NCBI RefSeq assembly: GCF_029168945.1
Contig: NC_083606.1
Span: 15,464,041 to 15,528,040, forward strand
Origin: Cannabis sativa
Taxonomy: Eukaryota; Streptophyta; Magnoliopsida; Rosales; Cannabaceae
Direction: 5' to 3'
DNA: 64,000 nucleotides
The notes under the pieces are model-generated. The model was not told the DNA's origin, searched no databases, and saw nothing but the letters and a program-made list of their open reading frames with translations. The position numbers were made by a program, and so were the translations under genes. Of this stretch, positions 34,458 through 46,321 are shown piece by piece; position 1 is the first letter of the stretch; every line of letters begins with the position of its first letter.

Positions 34458-34808
34458 TTTTTTTTTTGATAAATGGTTACAATGAGAACCACCAAACAAC
34501 AAAGTTGGCCATAGGCCAAAACAACCAGGAACTACTCACTACATCCCAAGGCAGTAGCAAAAACAGCCAAAAGAAAGAGTCAATAGAAACTAACACTACA
34601 ACACACAACACAACAGCTACCAACTCACAAAAGAAACAAACAAATTCCGGGGAACCATGACTATTTGCAGTAATTAACTACAGGAAATCATCAAAATTGG
34701 CCAAATCAAGACCACCAAACTTGTTGTTTCGATTTGCCCATTGAGCCACCGAGTGGGCCACACCATTGGAGGTTCGAGGGATCCATTGGACCTCCCAAAG
34801 GTTGAGAT
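34458..34808 (-). mobile_element. LINE-3: 3' end of an L1-type element
   Basis: On the minus strand 34678-34808 encodes the end of the LINE RNase H-like domain ([20 protein letters not shown]) and closes with a TAG at 34678-34680. A 3' UTR follows, and the poly-A tail appears as ten T at 34458-34467. The 5' part is cut by LTR B1 at 34809. The 64-codon plus-strand frame at 34466-34660 is an antisense shadow of this 3' UTR. Confidence 0.85.
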
Positions 34809-36606
34809 TGTTGGAATATTATTTTACCAGGATCTTAGATCTACTCACAAGTATGTTATTTAAACACCCTAAATATGAACTTTCTAAAACGATAAATTAA
34901 ATACATATAAAGTTAAGAAAACCTTACATTGATGCAGCGGAATTAATATCTCCTTCCACTCAGATCTCTAACCCTTGAATCCTTTCTGTAGCAGAGTATA
35001 ATCAAGATCTGAGCCCGAATGTCCTTCTTCTTCAAGTTTGATCCTTCACAGTCTTCCAATCTATGATTGAGTTACTGCTTGCTGTGTGTGGGCACTTACT
35101 CTCTCACTAGGGTCACGAAATTGATGAAGGAGAAAAGAGAAAGGGATTTCGGCCAGGTATAGAAAGTGGGGAAGGCCCAGTTTTTCTAAAGAGAGAAATT
35201 TCTATCAGAAAAGGTTATTGAAAACTTGTGAAAGCATGTATTGTGACTGAGCCATCACTTTCTATTTATAGGCAACTACTAGGTTTAGGTTAGGAATTAT
35301 TTGGCATTAAAATAATGAAAATATTAATTTGAAAAACCTATTTAAGTGGCCGGCCATGGTGTGTTATTGGGCCTCACTTAATTTTGCAGTTTTATCAAAT
35401 TTTATCTCTATTTTCTCAAAAACGCCAATTTTCCAATTCTAACCTTTTAAATGCCAAAATTAATTATTTAATAACTAAAATAGATTATTAAATAATATTG
35501 TCATTTAATTTAATTATTAATTAGACATATAAAGTCCATTAATAAATAAATAAACCTAGAAACTCTTTTCTTTACAATTTCACCCCTGCTTAGTGAAAAT
35601 TCATAAAATTAGACATAGTCTAACTTTAGAATTATAATTGATCAATCACGAATCAATTAATGAGTCTTACAAGCAGATTGTTCTCAACTAGAATGGGGAC
35701 CATGGATCTATATGCTGAGCTTCCAATAAGTGAACCAAATTTACCAAGTAAATTCCTACTTATTAATTCTTCGTTGAATCCACTCTTAGAACTTAGAATT
35801 GCACTCTCAGACTTATATAGAGCATATTGTATGTTCCACGATGTCAATATGCTATCTCATTTAACCATTGTTATAATCTTATTGTGATTTAAAGATCCTC
35901 TATATAGATGATCTACATCGAGATGAGATTTCTTTACCGTTCTCACCCCTCAATGTATTTTGCCCCTTAAAACACTTAGCTACCTGTAAATGGTGTTTAG
36001 TGATCTAATAATTAGTCAGTTAAACAAGAGCTCATCCATTTACTTCTATTTGCTATGCTCGAAGGGAATCATCACTTGACTTCTATACACCAGTAGAAGC
36101 TATAGATTCCATATTTATGTTCAGCACTCCCACTCAATCATACTATCATGTTCCCAAAATATACGTATCACCCTGACCCAAAAGTAGGCTTAACTAATAA
36201 ATCTAAGAACATAAATAGCACTCCTGAGTTGAGCCTAAGCATATCAGGATTTAGATTCTTTTAATCTTAAGATCAACTACTAATATTGACTTGGAAAGAT
36301 ATGTATAACGGTAAGTTTGTAATATCTTAACTTAGTTGCAATATCGGTACAGTCCAATGTATACTCCATACATTCGAAACTAGTATACTTTACTAATGTC
36401 TTGGAAAGAACATAACACTTACTCCAAGTGTAAGTACACATCATCGCTGATTATCACATTAGTGTAAATCCAATAACACTGATGAAACAGGGACCAAATC
36501 TTTTGATTCATATGATCACAATCACATTCCACTGTGTTGACGATACTGTAATTGTGAATAAACATATGATCTGGATTTAACTGATTTTTTGTGTGAACAT
36601 ATTAAA
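34809..36606 (-). repeat. LTR B1, truncated subfamily B copy
   Basis: It starts TGTTGGAATATTATTTTACC and matches LTRs B2-B4, but it stops at ATTAAA (36606) about 100 bases before the expected CCAACA end. There it meets gypsy pol sequence. The terminus next to LINE-3 is intact. Confidence 0.88.
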
Positions 36607-38363
36607 TTCTGATACATCTTGGTGGTTCCCGGATGTAACGAATAAGGTGTGGTGTGAGCTTCATCCAGTATTTCTTTCTTAAGCTCATCAACATTAGGAA
36701 CACAAACTCGAGCTTTATATGACAACATTCCACTGCTCGAGACTGAAAAGCCTCTAGGCCGACCAGCCACTACTTCATCTCGAACTTTAACTAGCTCAGG
36801 ATCTTCTAATTGTGCCTTTCTGATTCTCTCCAACAGATCAGATTGGAGGGTTAAATTGTGTAATTTCCCGACCACGAACTCAATTCCTGCACTAACCATT
36901 TCTGAGGCTAGTTGAGGGGCTATCATAACCGTAGTGCACACTTGCCCGGGACCCTTTCTGCACAGAGCATCGGCCACAACATTGGCTTTCCCGGGGTGAT
37001 ACAGTATTTCACAATCGTAGTCTTTAACTAACTCCAACCACCTTCTCTGCCTCATATTCAAATCTTTTTGGGTGAAAAAGTATTTAAGACTTTTATGATC
37101 AGTATAAATTTCACACTTTTCACCGTAAAGATAATGTCGCCATATCTTTAAAGCAAAAACCACAGCAGCGAGCTCCAAATCATGAGTTGGGTAACGCTGC
37201 TCATAATCCTTCAGTTGACGAGAGCCATAAGCTATGACTCTGTCAGCTTGCATCAGAACACATCCCAGACCCTGTCTGGATGCATCACAATAAACAACAA
37301 ATTTCTCTTGATCTGATGGCAAAGCTAACACCGGAGCTGTTATCAAACGCTGCTTCAACTCCTGAAAGCTTGACTCACACTTATCTGACCACACAAATCT
37401 CTGATTCTTCTTGGTCAATTCGGTTAGGGGCATAGAAAGTTTAGAAAATCCTTCGGCAAAACGTCGATAATACCCTGCTAACCCGAGAAAACTTCGAATT
37501 TCTGTCACAGACTTGGGCCTCGGCCAATTCTTCACTGATTCTATCTTGTTTGGATCAACCATAATTCCATTTTTCCCAACAATATGACCCAGAAAGGACA
37601 CCTCGGACAACCAGAATTCGCACTTTTTAAACTTGGCATACAGCTTGTGATCCCTAAGTCGCAGTAACACCATTCGAAGATGATGCTCGTGCTCCTCTTC
37701 TGACTGAGAGTATACAAGAATGTCATCGATAAACACTATAACGCAGTTATCGAGGAAATCCTTGAACACCCTATTCATGAGATCCATAAAGGCCGTAGGA
37801 GCATTAGTCAATCCGAACGACATTACTAGAAACTCATAATGCCCATATCTGGTTCTAAAAGCAGTCTTCGGTATGTCCTCCTCCCGAATTCTGAGTTGAT
37901 GATAACCAGACCGTAAATCAATCTTCGAAAACACTGTCTTTCCCTGAAGCTGATCCAACAAATCATCGATCCTAGGCAACGGGTACTTGTTCTTAATCGT
38001 CAGCTTGTTTAGTTCCCGATAATCAATACACATTCTGAGGGAACCATCTTTCTTTTTCACAAAAAGAACCGGAGCTCCCCAGGGCGATACACTGGGTCGA
38101 ATAAACCCAATATCAAGCATCCCCTGAAGTTGTAACTTAAGCTCCTTGAGTTCTGCTGGAGCCATCCTATATGGAGCTTTAGAAACAGGTTCGACTCCAG
38201 GTGCCAAATCAATTACAAAGTCAATCTCTCGCTGTGGCAGCAATCCCGACAATTCCTCGGGAAACACATCAAGAAAATCTTTCACCACCCGGACTACCTC
38301 AGGCCCAAATGTTTCAGGTCTGCTGGAGTCAAATACTACCGCTAGAAATCCTACACAACCATT
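36607..38363 (-). pseudogene. Gypsy-1 pol: RT and RNase H, truncated in integrase
   Basis: The domain copies the element RNA and degrades it. Residues below are numbered from 38288. RT spans about 60-245, with [10 protein letters not shown] (Asp124) and [12 protein letters not shown] (Asp188, Asp189) as catalytic motifs. A connection follows, then RNase H with VVYCDAS (Asp335), HDLELAAV (Glu372), YTDHKSL (Asp397) and NVVADAL (Asp440). The usual Ser of DALSRK is Cys. The integrase zinc region starts ([16 protein letters not shown]) and breaks near residue 561; the last residues of the frame, to 36522, are LTR B1 sequence. It is separated from protease by a TGA at 38364-38366. Confidence 0.93.
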
Positions 38364-38783
38364 TCATAGTAAATCTCTAGCTCTCAGCACAGAAATAACC
38401 GGGATCCGAGACCCCTGAACCAATCCAACATAAACAAATGGATCTTCACCTTCCGGCTGAAAAGTAACCATTTTACGCCTACAATCTATACTGGCCGAAT
38501 ACTTGGATAAAAAATCCATTCCCAGTATAATATCAAACTCAGTTAATTTCAATTCTATAAGGTCAGTACTCAATTCCCTATCTTCGATCCTAATCGGCAT
38601 AGACCTAATGCGCCTATTAGAGATAACCAATTCCCCGCTAGGCATTAGGGTTCCAAACCCTCTTTTTAAAATATCACAAGGCCTACCCAAAAGATCAATC
38701 ACTCTTGTAGCCACATATGAACGTGTAGCTCCCGAGTCAAATAATACTGTAAGTAACAAGTTGTTGACGGGAAGCTGACCTGT
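38364..38783 (-). pseudogene. Gypsy-1 aspartic protease
   Basis: This is a retroviral-type protease that would cut the gag-pol polyprotein. It has the active-site motif LFDSGATRSYV and the downstream hydrophobic-Gly motif FDIILGMDFL with IDCRRK after it. It lies in the same frame as gag and RT, with nonsense codons on both sides (TAG at 38784-38786, TGA at 38364-38366). Confidence 0.9.
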
Positions 38784-40007
38784 CTATGAAGGACTGGCTG
38801 CAGCATCAGCTTGGGTAATGGCAAACACACGAGCAGGAACCGGTTTCACCTCAGCTTTCGGCTCCTCTTTCTTTGCCTGGGGGCAATCTTTCTTGAAATG
38901 CCCCACCATGCCACACAGGAAGCATGTCTTCCGGTTACACTCTCCCGGATGATGTTTCTTGCACCTTGGACACTCAGGATAAGAGTAACCCTGGCGTCCT
39001 CCTCTGTCTTGGTTCCCACGGAACCGCTTACTTTCCCCCGAGCCACCAGAAGCTGGAACAACTTTTCTTTTCTGCTCAGTGGTGGAGTCACCACCATCCC
39101 TACCATAAACAGGAGTAGGAATAGTGGGGGTTCCACCAACATTCGGAGTCACCCGGGGCTCCTGAAGAAATTTTACTGCACCCTCGGCTCTCAAAGCCTT
39201 CTCAACCATATCTGCATACGTGGTTGCTTCAGTAGTGGTAATAACCAGATCATGCCGGATCTTTGCACTCAAACCCGCTAAATATTTTTCTTTCTTACTG
39301 AAGTCCGTGGGCACAATTCCTGCCGCCAACTTAGCCAACCGATCAAACTTCGTTGTGTACTCAGTGACTGACATTCCCTCAGTCTGAACTAGATCAGTGA
39401 ACTCTTTCCGCTTTGCACTGCGGACCGCTTCGTTGTAATACTTGGAGTTAACTAACTCCCTAAATTCTTCCCAGGTCATCAGCGTGACGTCCCGAGTGAG
39501 GGTTATCAACTCCCACCACACGAGAGCATCTTCCTGAAACTGGAAAGTGGCGCAGGTCACCCGATCATTTCCAACCACTCCCATAAAGTTAAGAATGCGT
39601 TCAATCATTGAAAGCCACTGCTCGGCCTTCATCACATCAGGGCCTCCCAGAAACACTGGAGGTGCCTGTTTTCGAAATCTTTCGTACAACGGTTCCATAC
39701 GGTTGCCAACAACAAGTTGTTCTGCTGGCACCGCAGGAACTGCAACGGCCTGAACTTCTTGAGGAGGCACGGCAGGAGGACCCTGCTGCCTCAATCTTTG
39801 GATCTCTTCGTCTTGCTGACGGATTCTATCTTGCATTTCAGCAAATCTTTGCTCCCAGTCAGGAGGAGCTTGAGGTGGATTTACAGGACGACCACCCTAA
39901 GCTCTGCCACGGCCACGGCCGCGACCACGAGGATTTTGAGGATTCCCCTGACCGCCTCCGGTCTCAACCATGCCACCCTGACTTCTTGTATTTCGCGGGG
40001 CGTCCAT
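38784..40007 (-). pseudogene. Gypsy-1 gag with zinc knuckles
   Basis: This is the structural protein of the virus-like particle. The start Met at 40007 opens a basic N-terminus with a GRGRGRA run; an in-frame TAG at 39897-39899 then interrupts it. From 39836 the frame contains a Gln-rich helix, the gag core (WWELI, MTWEEFRELVNSKYY, TEYTTKFDRLAKLA) and two Cys/His knuckles (CPRCKKHHPGEC and CFLCGMVGHFKKDC). It ends in the TAG at 38784. Several long plus-strand frames at 38811-40088 are antisense shadows. Confidence 0.92.
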
Positions 40008-40274
40008 TTAATAGGACTTAGCCTGCGAATCCATAAGCCGAGCGGAGTTAGACAGCGATCAAAATTAACACCGCTCTTAATAACTTAAAGGCAACACACT
40101 TTCTTTTCTTTTTAAAGAAATATATTTAATTTAAATCTAATATGCTTCCTAACATGCTTTCACATCACACTTATTTAAAATACTAAACAAGTACAGGCTT
40201 ACTGAACCGTGAACCGAGCTTTCTCTGATGAAGATTGTACATGTCATAGCAAGCTTCGTTAGACAAACCTGGCG

Positions 40275-40286
40275 GCTCTGATACCA
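40275..40286 (-). other. Primer binding site of gypsy-1
   Basis: Minus strand TGGTATCAGAGC (initiator tRNA-Met) four bases from the LTR end at 40291. About 270 bases of leader lie between it and the gag start. Confidence 0.93.
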
Positions 40287-40290
40287 AAAT

Positions 40291-42382
40291 TGTAACGCCC
40301 TAATGCTAAGGCACGCTACAGTGCTTTTCAATTATTGTGCAATCTTTGCTAATCAAAGAAATTTCTCGAAAAAACGTGTCAATTTAAAATTTTTGCTTTA
40401 AATATTAAACTTTGTAATATAATATAATATAATATTTACAAATCCCGGGATCCCGATTTCAAACTTCGTAAAATTTACTTTTTAAACTTTACATTTCAAA
40501 ATACATAATTCACAGGTCGCACAGCGACTTTCAAAATATAACACCCAGATGTCCCGAGACCGAACACTCCAGGTCGCGCCGCTTGACATGTACAATCTCA
40601 CCCGAGCTCAGGTTCATTCCTGTTCAGCCTTCGCCTTTCCTTTACCTACACATGGAAGTAGAAACTGTGAGTCAACAGACTCAGTAAGAAATGCATATAA
40701 CATACCATATAATTTCCGACCTGTAAATAGGCGCCCATACACCTATTTACAGAGCTTAACAGATGAGTATGAACGTTCATTACCAGGGTACAACCACTAT
40801 ACCACATGCACATCGTACCTCACTGTACGAGTGTTGGTAGGGTTTATCCCGATCACTGAGTAACACTGAGTGATGTACCACACACCTTAGCATTTTCCCA
40901 TGCTTGTGTTGGTATCACTGTATCGTACTCACAACCACAACAATCACTATACCAATACACTCTATAACTTATTCATACAAGTGTTGGTAGTGTTTAACAT
41001 AATTCAAGCATGCATATATAAACACATATACACACATTCAGATAATCATATCATACATTATACACCATTCTTACCTGTTTTCCGAATTCAAGTGTCTTTG
41101 GCCGACGAACGGAATTCACGTGCTAGATGGATGCCCTAATCACAATAATAGTAATACAGATGAGTGACTCGCTAAATCACTTTCCGGGACTTAAAACTTG
41201 AAACTAAAAGTTTCCCTATCGATAAACTTCATGGCAATACCCTAAATATCTCAAAATTGGCCAAAACTAGGGTTCTGGAAATTCCCCCAACAGGTAGACC
41301 GGTTCCCAACCGGCATCCCGGTTTTGGGTCCCCAACCGGTCGACCGGTTGGTACAGGCCACCCAGAACCGGAATTCCGGTTCTGCTGCTGGGAACCAAAA
41401 ATCATCCCCCTTGATTCAATTCAATCCCAAACCTTACCAAACTCTCCAGTATACCTATACAATGCATACACAATGATTTCCAGGCAGTAATTCCCAGAAT
41501 AAACCATCACAACTCAAGTTGCCATTAATGAACAAAGCTTTGCTCTTAGAACTTAAACTTGTAAAAAACAAACAACACACTATAGAACCAGCTACTAGGA
41601 GTTAAAATCAACTCAAAAGAACCCTAAAATTCAAACCCTAAACTTACCTAAACCTAACAGCCACTATATCACAATTTTATTAATTCAAACTAACATAAAC
41701 TTGAAAATTCACATAAACAAGGATTCTAGGGTTTACCTTAGTTTGATTCTCCTTGAAATCTAGTTAATCCCAGAAAAACAAGATGAAAATTCTGATCCTT
41801 CACCCTTGATCTGCCCCAGCCGAAAGAAAGAGAGAGAGGGAGTTCAAGAACATCCAAATTTCCAATTTTCCTTCTTTCTTAGCTTTCTTTTCTTCAAAGT
41901 AACCTTTTCTTTCTTTTTTTTTTAATTACTTAACTAAAATAAGCTAGGTGTCATCACCCATGGCTGCCACCTCCTCCCACCAAGGAAAAGACTAAAATAC
42001 CCTTTAATGTAAAACTTAGGTATTTCTAAAGCTAGGGGTAAAATGGTCAATTTCTATAACCCCGCTCAATCCCGATAATTTATTTTCTCTAAAATATTTC
42101 CCACTATGAAATAGGGTTCTAAACTAACTCATGTGATTATCTAGCCATCCATCGCATTTTCCGTTGTCGCCGAGCAAAATTACAAAATTAACATATTTCA
42201 CATATAAGCTAAATAATACCCCTACAGTTTAATAAAATCTCCGGAATTGAGAAATTATAACTCTAATATTTATTTCTAAATATTGGAGTCCACATTAAAA
42301 ATAAATTCACAAATAATAATAAAATAATAAAAATTAGTGCTAATTGCCTTTTCTAATCCACATTACTAGAGCGGTCATTACA
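40291..42382 (-). repeat. 5' LTR of gypsy-1
   Basis: It is 2,092 bases, TGTAATGACCGC to GGGCGTTACA on the minus strand. A cluster of ACCGGT/GAATTC-type palindromes lies at 41283-41390 (for example GAACCGGAATTCCGGTTC). The neighbouring ATTAACATCC belongs to LTR A5. Confidence 0.92.
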
Positions 42383-44239
42383 ATTAACATCCTAAATATG
42401 AACTTTCTAAAACGATGAAATAAACACATATAAAGTTAAAGAAACCTTACATTGGGTGCAGCGGAATATAATGACTCCTTCCGTTCAGATATCTAGCCCT
42501 TGATTCCTTTCTGTAGCAGAGCATTATCAATATCTGAACCTGGATCTCTTTCTCTGAATCTTTTATGCTGAAACTCCTTCTTGCTGAAAGTCTTTCTTCA
42601 CGATCTTCCTCACTATGATTGAGGTATCACTTGCTGTGTGTGGGCACTACTCTCACACTAAGATTTTCGAAATTGAAGAGGGAAGGAGAAAGAGAAGGGT
42701 CAGCCAAAGATAGGGAGAGAGAAGGCTCAGTTTTTTCTGAATCAGAAGTGTAGAAATTTAAGTGTAGAAATTTAGTGTAAATTTCCTGAAGCCTTCACTA
42801 TCTATTTATAGCATTCCACTAGGGTTAGGTTTGAATTATTTGGCATTAAAATAATGAAAATATCAGTTTAAATTGCCTACAAAAGTGGCTGGCCATGCTT
42901 AGTGGATTTGGGCCTCACTTTTTGCAATTTTGCAGTTTTACCTTTTCTGCAACTGATTTTCTCAAAAACGCCAATTTTCTAATTCAACCATTTAAATGCC
43001 AATTCTAACTATTTAATAACTATAAATAATTATTAAATAATATTGTCATTTATCATATTTATGAATTGAACCATATAAAGTATCATAATTAACAAATATG
43101 CCCCTAAAACTCTTTCTTTACAATTTCGCCCTTACTTAGTGAAAAATTCACAAATAGACATAGTCTAATTTGAGAATTATAATTGATTAATCAAAACCAA
43201 TTATAAGAGTCTTACAAGCAATATTATCTCAACTAGTGGGGGGACCATGGGTCTATATAACCGAGCTTCCAATAAGTAGATCAAGAATTTAGCACTAAAA
43301 TTCACTAACTTATTAATTCTTCGTTGAATCCATGCATAGAACTTAGAATTGCACTCTCAGTATATAGAATGCTCTATATGTTCCACCATATAGACACTTC
43401 ATTAGTTATCCATTGTTATAACCCTAATGTGATCAATGATCCTCTATATGAATGATCTACACTGTAAAGGGATTAGATTACCGTTACACCCTACAATGTA
43501 TTTATTCCTTAAAACACTTGACCCCGTATAAATGATATTTCAGCTTATGTGAAATGAGTACTCCACCATTTATGTTCGTTTGGTCAAGCTCGAAGGAGAT
43601 CATCCTTTGCTTACTATTCGCCAGATAGAAGCTATAGATTCCATGTTTATGATAGCGCTCCCACTCAATTGCACTACCGTGTTCCCAAAATGTACGTATC
43701 ACCCTGACCTAAAAGTACGCTTAACTAACAAATCAAAGAACACGAATAGCCTTTCAAGATTGAGCCTAATCATAACAGGATTAAGAACATTTGATCTAGG
43801 ATCAACTAGGCGATATTGACTTGAATAGATATTACGGTAAGTTTAATAAATCTAAGTCAAAGTTCAATATCGGTCCCTTTCGATGCATACTCCATGCATC
43901 CAACCTGAGTTTTACTTTAACCAATGCTCTGGAAAGAACATAGCATTTCTCCAAATGCAAGTAAACTCTTGTTGTAGATTATCATATCAGTAAAACCCTA
44001 TGTCTGATAAATCTAGGAAACTTTATTCACATAGTCATGTTTACTTTCCAATGTGTTGACGACACAATAAACAGGATGAAGTATGTGAAAAGGGTTTCAG
44101 ATGAATTCATACATTATGTACGTATAATCATGAAATAAATCATGTGAACCATGCAACATTAAATGTTATTTCTGATCTATATTAATAAGTAAATCTGATT
44201 ATATTGAAATGAGTTTTATTTAGGGCATAAAACCCAACA
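42383..44239 (-). repeat. LTR A5, truncated subfamily A copy
   Basis: It matches LTR A2 from its base 50 onward, starting ATTAACATCCTAAATATG, and ends with the intact GGGCATAAAACCCAACA. The first 50 or so bases (TGTTGGAAATT...) are absent because the gypsy-1 LTR interrupts here and the other side is lost. Right of it, 44240 is Athila/Tat-like internal sequence. Confidence 0.9.
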
Positions 44240-44730
44240 GAAGTAAGTGTGAGGTCTCATTTTGGTCTTAGGAAAATTAAGGTGCTTTTAGGTGATTTGA
44301 GCAAAACATGACTTCTCTTAACAACCTTCACCTAAGCCTTACATTACAAGCTTAAAAAAAAAGTTCTTTTGATCTTTGGTTTTGTGCTTGTCTACATTAG
44401 TGGAGAGAGAGATGAAAAATAAACCTATGAGAATTTGTTACTTTAGAGATTTTGTGCTTAATTCATATTTACATAAATTGATCTAAATTGCAAGTAATAT
44501 TTTGATAAAAGGCATTTCACACACACACTTGGAGTAATCAAAATTGGAATGAAACTTGTGCTTGAATTTTTCACAATCATTGGACAATCTTTTTATTTTT
44601 CTCTAAGCTATGTTCATTAATCAACCTTAAGCTTTAAGGAAATGTGGAGATCACCAATTTTAGTGTCATATTGCCTCGTGTTTTATTTTCTTTATTTTTC
44701 TTTTTTGCTTGAGGACAAGCAAAGTTTTAA

Positions 44731-44740
44731 GTTTGGGGTG
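44731..44740 (+). other. Polypurine tract of the Athila/Tat-like element
   Basis: GTTTGGGGTG immediately precedes the LTR start TGATAACTC. Confidence 0.65.
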
Positions 44741-46170
44741 TGATAACTCTATGAAAATAGAGTTATTTATATCTTTTTGGGCATTAAATTAGCTTTGTTC
44801 TCAAGTAATTTGAGTTTATTTTAGTGACTTTTATTTGGTTTTATTTAATTTTGCATAAATACTAATTTTAGTATTTTTTAGATTAAATTTTAATTAATTT
44901 TGTAATATTTTATCAATTTAATTTAGTTTTCCATTTTATAAGTGTTAATCTCAATGTTGCGTATTTTTGTAGAATGTTTAAATGCATATTTTGGACTTAT
45001 TACATGGGTCAAAATTATGGGGCTAATATTTCATCAAAGTGTCATTAAAATCACCAAAGTCCAAATATATTGATATTTTGTTATTGGGCCTTTGTTTCAA
45101 CAATTGAATGAAAAAGAAATTAAAAAAATATAAGAGAAGGAAGCATGGGCCACGTAGGGCTATGTTGGTGGTTACAAGATCATATATGCATTATATGTGT
45201 GCTTTGTAAAAAAAAAAGAGAAAAAAGAAGGCAGTGAGGCGTGATACATACAAGAAGGAGGGGGCGGCTGCTAGAGTTCCACACAAAAGAGAAAAATGAA
45301 GAAAAAGAAAAAGAGAGTGAGAGAGAATTTTATTTAGTGTTTTAATTTAGCATTTTTATTTTGGAGATTGGCAAATATTCAAAGGAAGAAGAAGAAGATT
45401 TTGGCAAGAAAAAGCTTGGAGTATTGTGACAACTCCAATATGGGTTTTTCTTTTCCTCTTTCTCTTATTTTAAACTTTGTAATTTTTGCACAATCCATTA
45501 TGAGTTAATTTTTATTTTGCTAGAATTATTTTGTTGACTTAAATTGTGATTTGGTATTTTATTGCTATGTTTAGTGAATTGGTTTTGTTCATTCAAGAGT
45601 GTTTATTGTGTAATTGCTTACTTTTGCTTGATCACCATTAGTAAGTAGTAGCCAATCTTGATTTTGGAAAAAATAGGGTTTGTGGAATTGCTTGAATGAT
45701 GCATGAATATCAACTTGGAAAAGTGTGATTTGTAAATAGCATAGGAATGTGTTATTTACCTTGTATGACTTGAAGGAATTGTACTTAAATTGATATTCTT
45801 AAAATTAATTGGGCATAAGAATATGTTAATTAATTAGAGAATCAAACCATAAACACTTTGGAGAAAGGATTATGACATTTTAAATTTCTAGTTGACATTA
45901 TCAATTTACAACAATACTCATTAGCACCATTATATCAACTTTGTATTTTTAGTCCAATTTAATAATTCTAGCTTGTTTTCTTCATAGTTTGTGTTTGTTA
46001 ATTTTTTACATATTCTCATCACTTTATGTTATTTTTGTTGAGACCAATTTGTGAGTAATTAGTTTAATAAATTAATTTCCAATTTTCAATCCCTGTGGAG
46101 ACGATACTCGATTTATCACTTTATTACTTGTTACGATTGCGTACACTTGCGTATACAATTTTTCACAACA
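44741..46170 (+). repeat. 3' LTR of the Athila/Tat-like element
   Basis: It is 1,430 bases, TGATAACTCTATG to TTTTCACAACA. The first 26 bases fold as ATAACTCTATGAAAATAGAGTTAT. Near the end, GAGACGATACTCGATTTATC is a segment common to LTRs of this lineage. The following CTTCC (46171-46175) may be one copy of the duplication. Confidence 0.78.
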
Positions 46171-46306
46171 CTTCCTAACAGGCTTTTCTTAAATCATACT
46201 ATTAAAATAAACTACTAAAGCAATAAAAGCTTACTGAACCGTGAAACGAGCTAACTGCTGATGATGATTGTACATGTCATGACGATCTTCGGAAGACAAC
46301 TTGGCA

Positions 46307-46318
46307 GCTCTGATACCA
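46307..46318 (-). other. Primer binding site of gypsy-2
   Basis: Minus strand TGGTATCAGAGC, three bases from the LTR end at 46322. Confidence 0.92.
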
Positions 46319-46321
46319 AAT

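Larger units (their letters stand above)
36607..42382 (-). mobile_element. Gypsy-1: Ty3/gypsy element lacking integrase and 3' LTR
   Basis: Minus-strand order is 5' LTR (40291-42382), primer site, leader, gag, protease, RT, RNase H and the first residues of the integrase zinc-binding region. The sequence then breaks at 36606/36607. Gag and pol are one continuous frame interrupted by exactly three stop codons. PBS for initiator tRNA-Met, an LTR of about 2.1 kb and the gag-pol layout suggest a Tekay/Del-like chromovirus, but the chromodomain end is missing, so this is inference. Its 5' LTR abuts LTR A5, into which it probably inserted. Confidence 0.92.
44240..46170 (+). mobile_element. 3' end of an Athila/Tat-like Ty3/gypsy element
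   Basis: 500 bases of noncoding 3' internal sequence end in GCTTGAGGACAAGCAAAG and GTTTGGGGTG, the characteristic junction of Tat/Athila-lineage elements. An LTR follows. Everything upstream is lost at 44239. It inserted in the leader of gypsy-2, which resumes at 46171. Confidence 0.75.

Noticed and set aside
34466..34660. 64-codon Asn/Thr/Gln-rich frame
   Set aside because: Antisense of the LINE-3 3' UTR with poly-A tail; low complexity.
35660..35887. 75-codon frame MSLTSR.. recurring at 51435, 59784 and 62443
   Set aside because: Antisense frame inside B-type LTRs; no motif, and the opposite-strand frame is equally open.
38811..40088. Several 64-156 codon plus-strand frames
   Set aside because: Antisense shadows of the gypsy-1 gag frame, which has clear gag and zinc-knuckle motifs on the minus strand.
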